Shown in pieces: positions 56,374-64,000 of a DNA stretch of 64,000 nucleotides. Below the pieces are notes generated by a model. That model saw only the letters and a list, made by a program, of their open reading frames with translations, did no database searches and was not told the origin of the DNA. Numbering within the stretch: position 1 is the first letter of the stretch; every line of letters starts with the position of its first letter. A program made the position numbers and the translations under genes. Location: assembly GCA_934047225.1 (NCBI GenBank), contig OW203991.1, forward strand, positions 9,486,001-9,550,000, read 5' to 3'. This DNA comes from Ypsolopha sequella. Its lineage: Eukaryota; Arthropoda; Insecta; Lepidoptera; Ypsolophidae.

Positions 56374-56560
56374 CATAACATACGTGTGGATGGATAAACA
56401 AAACCACTGTTGAGGTCAGGATCCGAAGTGGACTGTATTCAAACCAGTATTCAAAACTTCCAGCTTTTATTTAGAGAAACAATAGTAGAAGTGAAGTAGT
56501 GAAGTGAACTGAAGTGAATAAATTTACAAACGTAGGGCCTTATATTTATATCATAAAACT
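56374..56560. other. Short spacer
   Basis: A GAAGTGAAGTAGTGAAGTGA simple-sequence patch lies near 56490. Nothing else. Confidence 0.35.
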
Positions 56561-56780
56561 AGTCTGTTGGGTAGTGCACGTAGGCGCGATTTCTACGGAG
56601 CGCGGAGAGGTGAAGCGAGAAGAAGGACGCCTGAGGTAGGCCAGCCTGGACGCGAGTCAACATGTTGTCTTCTCGCTCCACCTCGTCGCTCCGTCCCTCG
56701 GTCCGCTGGCCAGCTTCCTTTCGGGTTATTCAGGCTTCTTGTCCGCAACAACCACTCCAACCAAAGCCTTTTTAAGTAAA
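56561..56780. other. G+C-rich island of unknown origin
   Basis: About 220 bp stand out sharply from the AT-rich flanks (CGGAGCGCGGAGAGGTGAAG, GCTCCACCTCGTCGCTCCGT). A 70-codon plus frame crosses it but shows mostly Arg/Pro/Ser with no motif. AGAGGTGAAGCGAGAAGA and TCTTCTCGCTCCACCTC are inverted, so part of the island folds. A retroelement LTR or leader fragment is possible. Confidence 0.4.
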
Positions 56781-56879
56781 TGTTGTTATCTGCTATTAAT
56801 TACAGTTTATGTTTATTACTATGTATTATAATATAATTAACTAAGTATTTGAGTAATGTTATATTTAAATCGGTACCCT

Positions 56880-57018
56880 ATAAATTTTGACATAATGGCA
56901 CTACCCTCAACAACTTCCCCATTACCTAAGGTTAGCTGGTAGAGAATACTAAATAGTATTAAGCTCGCCTATGTACGCAGTCTTTATCTTGTGCAGTAAA
57001 TAATTTTATTATTATTAT
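56880..57018 (+). mobile_element. LINE 3' tail fragment
   Basis: GGTAGAGAATACTAAATAGT then AAGCTCGCCTATGTACGCAG and TTGTGCAGTAAATAATTTTA then an ATT tail follow the same pattern as the LINE 3' end at 42960-43078 (AGTCCGCCTTTGT, GTGTGCAATAAA, ATT tail). UTR only. Confidence 0.6.
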
Positions 57019-57077
57019 TAAAGCCTCTTTTTAATCTTACTCCTAAAGCCCGCTCCACATTCTCGGCGAGACTCTTT

Positions 57078-57175
57078 CCATGAAGAGGACAAAGCTATAT
57101 GATTAAAAGAGATAGACTCTATTGCGTTTCGCGTTACTCGTATAGCTTTGTCCCGTTCATGCGAGAGAAAGATGT
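57078..57175. mobile_element. Small foldback MITE
   Basis: CTCTTTCCATGAAGAGGACA then AAGCTATATGA is complemented by TCGTATAGCTTTGTCCCGTT then CATGCGAGAGAAAG, with a few mismatches over 30 bp. The loop is about 35 bp. Confidence 0.6.
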
Positions 57176-57505
57176 TACAGTTTTTATTATTTTATTCTTA
57201 TGATTTATAGGTAAATTTCAAATATTATAATCCTGCTTACATATAAAGAATTTGCTGAATTTTTAGGGTTACGTACTCCAAAGGTAAGATAACTATTTAA
57301 AAAGTTATAGTGTATACAGTTCTAGATTTTTAAAACGTTGTTTTTTTAGCAATTCTTAATTTTGATAGGAAATTATAAGAAATAACTACAACGCCCAAAA
57401 ATCTGCTCTTACTTGAAAACAATGTATATGTCGCCGTAAGATTGTAAAATCTGACAATTAATAATTTCACTATTGAGATTAAAATTGACGATAGGATAAC
57501 TTTAC

Positions 57506-57724
57506 GAGCTCTCTAGCAGGCGGATTTTAAATCCGGCTTTTTTAATTAATCAAAAATGAACACTAAAATTCAAAATTTTAATATTTAATACTTGAAAATT
57601 GTAATTCTCAGAATGGAAACTTTGCGATGACAGTATACACAATACAGGTATTAAGGTTTTGTAGAATAACAAAGATTTATTACAAAAAGGCGGGCTTTTT
57701 ACAAACCGCCTGCTAGAGGGCTCT
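57506..57724. mobile_element. Foldback MITE, family B relative
   Basis: GAGCTCTCTAGCAGGCGGAT at the left is complemented by CCGCCTGCTAGAGGGCTC at the right. It shares CCGGCTTTTTTAATTAATCA, GGAAACTTTGCGATGACAG and AAAAAGGCGGGCTTTTTACA with 33575-33861, but the outer 15 bp differ. A sub-family. Confidence 0.75.
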
Positions 57725-57770
57725 TAAGGCTTGATGGTTTAGATTAACCTAAAACTTAAATTATACAGTT

Positions 57771-57929
57771 GTGTCGATTCGTTGTAACACGATTTAATTA
57801 ATTTGACAGGACTAAACTTAATTTAAGCGTTCCGTCTTTTTCTTTCTACATTGAGAAGACAAAGACAGAACGCTTAAAATAAAGTAAGTCCTTTCAAACA
57901 AGTTAAGTTGTGTTGCGCCGAATCGACAC
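57771..57929. mobile_element. Foldback MITE (GTGTCGATTCGTTGTAACAC)
   Basis: GTGTCGATTCGTTGTAACAC..GACAGGACTAAACTTA..AAGCGTTCCGTCTTT is mirrored by AAGACAGAACGCTTAAAATA..AGTCCTTTC..GTTGCGCCGAATCGACAC. It is 159 bp with arms of about 65 bp, diverged. Confidence 0.8.
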
Positions 57930-58978
57930 CATTATCTGATTTTACATTTTCTCGCTGACATGAACAAATACTAATGAACTATGCGCATAAGATTTAAATG
58001 ATGAAATAATAGCTTTATAATGATTGGATATGTCTAGGTAGAGCTTTAAGCTGTAAGTAAATTGCTAAAATTCCTAAATGCACAGAAAGCTACATACAGT
58101 AATTTCTCAACATGAGCATTTTTTCAGATTACCGTTTTTGTATACCCACATTGTTTTTTAACTGGGAGCTGTTTTATGAGCGATATATTTCTTATAATGT
58201 CGGTATACCTATAAAAATGGAGAAAACAATATACTTTTTGCCAAAACAGCGGAACCTTTGCTTAACCAATTTTATATTTGGCCGATTTAAGTGTAAAAAT
58301 TGTCGGTAGACATTAATTTACGACGCTCCGGACCGCCCTTTTGGGAATATACTGCGAGTGGTTCCGTGTTTTAGTTTTGGTGAGTATTTTTATTTTTCTA
58401 GCGGGTTAGCTCTCGAAATATATGATTATGTACGCGGGCAGTTTTTTTGCGCAAACCAGTTGGCAGGAGGTGTGAATGTTTATTTACAGTTTAGTATTTT
58501 GGAGATTTTTACGGAATAGCGATTGGCACAAAACAAAAAATTAAATATGAACGTTAAAAATGTATCCATTACTTTTAGTTGCCTTTATTAACTAGAAAAT
58601 TGTAGTTCTAGGTAGCACTACGAATAATGTATGGGTCACAAAAGACTTTTTTTATATTTTTAATAACAGTGTGTATGTATTTTAATTTTAATATAATAAC
58701 TCAAAACATATATGGTTAACAGATAATTTATGATATGAGTAGATATTCTTAAAAAACCCTAGTTTCCAAAAACAACCCTTGAACGCTGACGTCATCAAAA
58801 AGAAGCGTGAGCTTGCATTAAAAATCACACTTTATTTGCCAGTAATCTTTCCCTGAGGTGTATTAAAACATGTGGTACGTAATATGACACGCAATATTTT
58901 ATGCCATGTTAAACGATATAATTTATTGTACATTTTAATTTATTTTTATGAGAGTAATTATTTAATTAAACTGTACTT
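57930..58978. other. Intergenic DNA, nothing firm
   Basis: A 65-codon plus frame (58112-58309) lacks recognisable motifs. AT-rich. Confidence 0.4.
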
Positions 58979-59030
58979 TTAAGTTGAGCTTGCAATGTTT
59001 TTTTACTATTACATTTATCGTTATATTTAA
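58979..59030 (+). repeat. 52-bp direct repeat, left copy
   Basis: TTAAGTTGAGCTTGCAATGT ... TTATCGTTATATTTAA, identical base for base to 59759-59810. Its last four bases are the left TTAA of the element at 59027. Confidence 0.95.
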
Positions 59031-59762
59031 GGCGAATGGATACGCCAACTGCAATTTGGACCTCTCTTTGAAGGCCTACTCCTCCCACCAGTGGCGTGCA
59101 CAGAACTTTTTGCTGGAAAAGCAAGCAATTGGTCAAGAATAACAATTAAAAAATATGAAAAAATTTAAATATCACTTTGAAAAAAAATATGTACTGGAAA
59201 TTTTCACTCTAGGGTAGACATTGTCTACCCTGGCGTCATACAAATATTTTTTTTCCAAAGTGATATTAAAATTTTTTTTATTGTTATTCTTGACCAATTG
59301 CTTGCTTTTCCAGCAAAAAGTTCTGTGCACGCCACTGCCTCCCACACGGATGGTCCAAAAACTTTCATAAAAATATATGATAGGCATTATTGAGTCAAAA
59401 ATAAATTTTAAGTTTCATAAACTGTTTTTCTATTGTATGTTTTGACAAAAAAATCGAAAGTCATCGAAAGTTTCACATGATTAACACAAGAATTCCTATA
59501 CTCCTTCCAAACGCCTAAAGCGATTTTAATTATTATTTCACCAAATTATAGGAAGAGATCAAGATCAAAATTTTTTTTCCGTTCATGGTGTCCATGTGAA
59601 AAGTATTATTTTCTACTATTTTGCGCTAGCCGGAGACGCAGTGGTTGTCGTAACAGCCACTTTTCAAGGCACGCTAAAATGAACATTATTTCAATGTCGT
59701 TTCCGTTGATATTTGTACCGACACACATCGAGTTGCTTATTTATCGTGGTCATACGCCTTAA
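59027..59762 (+). mobile_element. TTAA-ended element, best copy of its family
   Basis: Left TTAAGGCGAATGGATACGCC (59027) and right GGTCATACGCCTTAA (59759-59762) form a roughly 12-bp inverted repeat with TTAA ends. The right third matches 1957, 2370 and 10920. A hAT MITE (59089-59337) is nested inside. Both outer flanks are the same 52-bp sequence. No transposase. Confidence 0.75.
59089..59337. mobile_element. hAT-type MITE, second copy, perfect 8-bp target duplication
   Basis: CAGTGGCGTGCACAGAACTT ... AAGTTCTGTGCACGCCACTG with CCTCCCAC on both sides (59081-59088 and 59338-59345). Arms are longer and better preserved than in 47281-47521. The centre GGGTAGACATTGTCTACCC is itself a perfect small palindrome. 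The 71-codon minus frame is a by-product. Confidence 0.95.
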
Positions 59763-59810
59763 GTTGAGCTTGCAATGTTTTTTTACTATTACATTTATCG
59801 TTATATTTAA
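59759..59810 (+). repeat. 52-bp direct repeat, right copy
   Basis: Identical to 58979-59030. Its first four bases are the right TTAA of the element at 59027. Confidence 0.95.
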
Positions 59811-61316
59811 AATATTATCTTTCTCTATTCAGTCCCTCTACTGTTCCGCGGAATCTTGGGCCGACACTGGGCTCTTCCATGCCTGTCTGTCCATGGCTAG
59901 CGAGCTGAACTCTGAAATCTTTTTCTATTTGGCCTTGTTCAAAACAGACTTCTTTAACGTCTGAGTTTGGACGTCCTGGGTAGTCGAAATCCTCTAAACG
60001 GCTTTTATTCCTAAAGACACTTTCGTATTTATATTGTTTTGTAAACATAAAAAAGTCCCTTGATTTTTTTTACAAATTATAATTTAATACATAACTGAAT
60101 TCTGTAGGTAAAAACGAGAGCGTTTGAGTAGTGACAGTTTTCACTTTGCAATAACCGAAACACCATCACATTCATTTCATTTTTTATTTCATCGGGGATA
60201 CATACCGTGAGGATATATTTACTGCTGAGCAAAATTAATTTAAACGCGTTTTAGGTTTCTGACCGCCCTGTGATCTAACTGGTAAACAAACGTTTGAAAT
60301 CCAATCCAGAGTTCGTAGGTTCAAATACCATTGAAGCACATTTTTTTTCGGCCTGCTTCCTTCGAAAGCCACGCAGAGCGGACACAAAGTGTGTTGTGCA
60401 CCTACGGAATTTAAACTCGCGACTTCCATAACATTAAGCCGAGATTTGACCACTATGCCAATGAGCGGTTACGAATCTCCCTTGAAGTAGGTTCTAAAAT
60501 TACTTCTTACCTATAGCGAGTAGGCAAATGCTATTATTGAGTAGATTATTTTAAATTGTTAATTAGTTTTTACAAGAATGTCATAATCGCTTTAAAATTG
60601 TTTACGAAAGTCATAATAAAAGCGTTCTATAGAGCAATGATACAGATGCAGATTTATTATATGCCTAAACTGTTTTTCTATGTACAATAAAGAATAAAGA
60701 ATTTGTCATTGAAAGTTTTCTTTATTTTCTTAGGGTTCTGGTTTAATTCTCCACGGTCAAACCTTTTTCAGTTTTCAAGACAGATGAACGCACCGAGAGA
60801 CAACGAAACATTACTTAGTGAACGATAAAGCTTGAAATGGTACATCATTCTATTTTAATAGATATAAGAGTGAAAAGTGTGTTAGAAATTTATTTTTTCT
60901 ACTACCTTTATGAAAAAGTTCCATTTAATACTCGACATTAGTTTTGAAAATCGAACATTCCGGGCCCCGTTGCGGAATGACTATCAGGTCAGTTTGAAAT
61001 ATCGTATTGAAATTTCATTAATTGCAAAATTAGGTACTTTTTGACGTTTGTCTTCATTTCATGCTAAATTAGTTTCTTTTTGACGTCCTTAGCTTGTCTT
61101 TAAAATCGAAATTCTCTGCGTTCTATAATTGTATTATATCGCGTTTGACACTCTTCTTTCGCAAAATGATACTGGCCGCAAATAAGAGACGCCGGCTGAA
61201 GCCTGAAAAAAAAGGCAAAAACCACGCCGCAAAAGTCATGAAATACATTGAGTTTGAAAGGAAAAATTAAATATTTAAATACATAAATCAGGTAGTAGAA
61301 AAAGTATCGTTCGCAA
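59811..61316. other. Intergenic DNA with a tRNA-like pair
   Basis: A G+C-richer patch at 59840-59960 gives opposed frames of about 80 codons with no motif. The tRNA-like sequences at 60258-60475 are listed separately. The rest is unexplained. Confidence 0.4.
60258..60475. mobile_element. Two opposed tRNA-like heads (SINE relics)
   Basis: On the plus strand, CTGTGATCTAACTGGTAAAC (A-box-like) and TTCGTAGGTTCAAATACCAT (B-box-like) lie at 60268-60333. On the minus strand, CATTGGCATAGTGGTCAAAT and GTCGCGAGTTTAAATTCCGT lie at 60403-60470. Each resembles a decayed tRNA-derived SINE head, converging on one another. Neither folds into a convincing intact tRNA, so I do not call a tRNA gene. Confidence 0.5.
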
Positions 61317-61429
61317 CGAGTAAAAATGGATTTTCTTACCCTCTGAATGTAAGCTTTCGACGTTCGCCTTCGGCTCACGTCGAAACTAGCTTCATTCCTC
61401 GGGTAAGAAAATCCCCCATTTTATACTCG
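61317..61429. mobile_element. Foldback MITE (CGAGTAAAAATGGATTTTCT)
   Basis: CGAGTAAAAATGGATTTTCT then TACCC is complemented by GGGTAAGAAAATCCCCCATT then TTATACTCG; inner TTTCGACG/CGTCGAAA also pairs. It is 113 bp. No second copy in the window. Confidence 0.75.
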
Positions 61430-62376
61430 TCACGAAATATACTATTATAACACACCTATTTGAAAAACGACAATGGGCTTTAGTGGAAAGCGGGAGACAA
61501 AGTCAATTCTATTTCCATGAGAGTTTGCGCTTTCTCTCTTCTGATTGGTCTAAATTCGTGGTTCTAATAGATTAGCGTCATTAAACCAAAGCGGTGGAAC
61601 TCATAATTTATGAAGAAGTTACTGGCCGGTTAGGCTTCCACTGCAATGCGCGCTGAAAAAAAAAAACTGTAATTTTTCTTTTCATTTATTTTTTTTCAGA
61701 ACTCAGAAATTTGTCGTCACTGTTATTGCAAATCAATATAATTAAAAATGAGTTCGAGTATGTAGTGACAGTGATTAACTCCTGAAAAAATATTCATTGA
61801 TGCAGATGCAGTTAATGTGGTGCAACAATTATTACCACAAAATACCGGGTACTCGTAGCTATTTCTTTTTCTCATGGGTAGTGATGAAAAATAGTGTGTA
61901 TCACTCCGGCCCAAGAATTATAATTTACACAGCTATTACTCAGACAATCCATTTACTTAAAGTCCCGCGGATTGGTATTACTCAAACGTTTTTCAGAAGG
62001 TAAATGTTACCTGGGTATTTTGTTCTCGGGCGGCGTAAGTACATTGAATTTCTCGCTACGTTTAGGATTCTTTAGTTCTTTAGCCCTTTGCAACCGGAGA
62101 CAATTATTTTGTATTTTTACTGTATGAATTGTATATTCTGTTTATATTGGGTTCAGCAAAACTATAAAAATAAATTTAAAAAATCTTAAACTTCTGATTA
62201 ACCGTGAAAATAACCCACATGGTCATGAAGATCAAGATTAATTTGACATCGTCGCGAACGTGACATCTACGCTCAGGATTCTTACGTACTTTAGAGAATC
62301 TTTTGCTTCTCTCTGAATTCAAAATAACTCCCCCGACGAACAAAATATTTCTTGGGCCCCTTGTAACACGAATAAC
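61430..62376. other. Intergenic DNA, nothing recognised
   Basis: AT-rich; the opposed 63- and 68-codon frames near 61720-62003 show no motif. Confidence 0.4.
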
Positions 62377-62644
62377 TATATAAGGTCTTTCAATTTAAAT
62401 GGAAAGTAATTTAGGAGGTGATTCAGTATCGTTAATACATTCCACTGCAAAGTACATTGTTTTGCGCGAACTTTTTCTTCACATCTTGTCCATACAAACT
62501 GAGTCAGCTGATCGGACCACTTTGTACTGAGAAGTGAAAAAAAAGTTCGCGCAAAAAAAAGTGCTTTGCAGTGGAATGTGATGTATTAACGATACTGAAT
62601 CACCTCCTAAATTACTTTCCATTTAAATTGAAAGACCTTATATA
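62377..62644. mobile_element. Foldback MITE, family A, copy 2
   Basis: TATATAAGGTCTTTCAATTT then AAATGGAAAG..TTTAGGAGGTGATTCAGTA, mirrored to GAAAGACCTTATATA. The centre TCCATACAAACTGAGTCAGC then TGATCGGACCAC is identical to 1456-1727. An internal ATCACA of copy 1 is deleted here. Confidence 0.88.
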
Positions 62645-62910
62645 CAAGGTGTAACAGAAAGGTGTAACCATATTTGAAGAGCTTATTTAGTCAATGGTAT
62701 AGAACAACTTTTACTATGGAGCAAACCCTGTATCTCTAAAAAAAAAAATTACTTTTTCATAGAAAAATGCAATGCCGCTCGGCTGAAGTGTATGGAAGGG
62801 CAGATTTTTTTTTGAGATTTCAAGGTTGACTCCATAGTTAAAGTTGTTCTATACCATTGACAAAATAAGCTTTTCAAATATGGTTACACCTTTCTGTTAC
62901 ATGTTGTATA
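62641..62910. mobile_element. MITE family C, copy 4
   Basis: TATACAAGGTGTAACAGAAA then GGTGTAACCATATTTGAAGA; the right end TGGTTACACCTTTCTGTTAC then ATGTTGTATA. It begins in the last bases (TATA) of the family A MITE, so the two abut without spacer. Confidence 0.9.
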
Positions 62911-63514
62911 GTCTAACTTATGGTGAATTGTAATATAAAATAAATCGCCTGCAAACTTCATAAAGCTTTTATATGACTTCATTGAAATCTCTTTAACGTC
63001 GAAATATGAGCACAAAATGGAGGTCCTACAAATATAAATTCTCGTGATCATTAAAAATACATCGTCATCCCATTTCGTAACAAAATCCTCTAGCATTATT
63101 TTTCCTCCCATTTAAACGAATTTCGTTGGATCGGAGATAATCCTGTTTATCTTTTTTTAATTAATCGGAAATTCGATACGATTTTTTATACATACAGGAT
63201 TAAAATAATAAACCGTAAAGTTTGGTTAATTGGAAGGACTTGAGCTTCAAAACGTTGATTAAAGTTTTTTTATCAGTTTCCTTTTTTAACGAAATTGTTT
63301 CTTGAATATTAGATAATAATTATGTCTTCACTATCTTGTTTTGTGTCTTTGAATTGCTAAACAATATTGGTGTACAATATGATATTAGTTAAGGCGTATG
63401 TCCAGCAGTGGACGAACGATGGATGGATGATACTAGTTATGAACTTTTAGTGAAAAAATAGATAGAGTGTAAAACGAAGCATTCTTTTAGGGTTCCATAC
63501 TCCATAAGTAGAAA
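62911..63514. other. Intergenic DNA with retroelement-tail phrase
   Basis: At 63390-63432 GTTAAGGCGTATGTCCAGCA then GTGGACGAACGATGGATGG is a phrase common at lepidopteran retroelement tails. Nothing else recognised. Confidence 0.4.
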
Positions 63515-63640
63515 GTTATTATTATGATTATTTAATTCTTTATTGCACAAATTATAGTGTAGTTCAATGGGTGGACGTAATGCTAAAACATTTTCTCCCA
63601 GTGAACCCCGTCAGGAGGTACAAGATATAATATAGGCGTG
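63515..63640 (-). mobile_element. LINE 3' tail fragment, minus strand
   Basis: The minus strand reads CCTGACGGGGTTCACTGGGA then ATTTGTGCAATAAAGAATTA and an ATAAT-type tail, matching the ...GTGCAATAAA + ATT-tail pattern of the other LINE ends here. Confidence 0.5.
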
Positions 63641-64000
63641 CGTGCAGGGAAATATTTTGGGGAAAAATATCTAGGGCAAAATGTAAAGAAATTTCAATAT
63701 GGTTTAAGACATGAGTGCATGCACGTACCATTCAAATTATTATAAGTAGTAACTTTGTTACTCGAGGTTAATCATATTTGTCGTTTATTTTGTATGAGTG
63801 TTAGCACTTGGTAACAAAATAAATTAATATATATATCATATATCATCAGATAAATTAATATCAACAAAACCGAAAGTTTATTTAATGATGTGACCTCAAC
63901 CTTAGATTTCCTTTTTGTTACGTTTTTGTAACCTTTCCACTTTGTTTCCTCTTTGTTTAGTACAAGTTTTTTGAATTCCACCCGTAAAGTCAACGGCTTA
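63641..64000. other. AT-rich end of window
   Basis: No feature recognised. A minus-strand frame of 73 codons (63772-63993) is rich in Lys and Ile and has no motif. Confidence 0.35.

Overview
This window looks like nuclear DNA from an insect, most likely a moth or butterfly (Lepidoptera). It is AT-rich. Nearly all of it is decayed transposon sequence, and the only confident intact protein gene is an alpha-1,3-fucosyltransferase. The lepidopteran assignment rests on remembered repeat styles: Helitrons ending in a G+C hairpin plus CTAG, the 'GGGTACGGAACCCTAAAAA' repeat, LINE tails made of (ATT)n, and a tRNA-headed SINE. No database search was possible.

Layout. 1-4.4 kb: a foldback MITE, remnants of a TTAA-ended family and a duplicated small coding relic. 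4.5-8.7 kb: a Helitron-like district with a seven-copy tandem array of about 149 bp, two unrelated Pif1-type helicase remnants on opposite strands, and a nearly perfect 402-bp palindrome that begins one base after a helicase stop codon. 9-22 kb: GGGTTCCG-family repeats, several TTAA-ended MITEs (two abutting ones share a single TTAA), and 3' ends of an unidentified element with a conserved hairpin motif. 22-34 kb: sparse, with retroelement relics and more MITEs. 34-41 kb: a palindromic element split by a hAT-like MITE, a second large palindrome followed by a 133-bp tandem array, and two LINE 3' ends. 42-48 kb: another LINE end, MITEs, and a hAT MITE that landed on the end of a Helitron, with a perfect 8-bp target duplication.

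49.7-53.4 kb: a stretch with no recognised transposon, holding the single-exon fucosyltransferase (50515-51678, plus strand). The predicted enzyme is a Golgi type II membrane protein that moves fucose from GDP-fucose onto glycans. 53.4-64 kb: a SINE, many foldback MITEs, two clear nested insertions, and a TTAA element bracketed by a perfect 52-bp direct repeat.

There is no operon or visible multi-gene system. The interest lies in the mobile DNA: palindromes young enough to form long hairpin RNAs, a shared TTAAGG terminal signature across otherwise different elements, and nested insertions that give a relative chronology. All repeat families were defined by comparing copies inside this window by eye, so outer boundaries are approximate unless a target duplication is stated.
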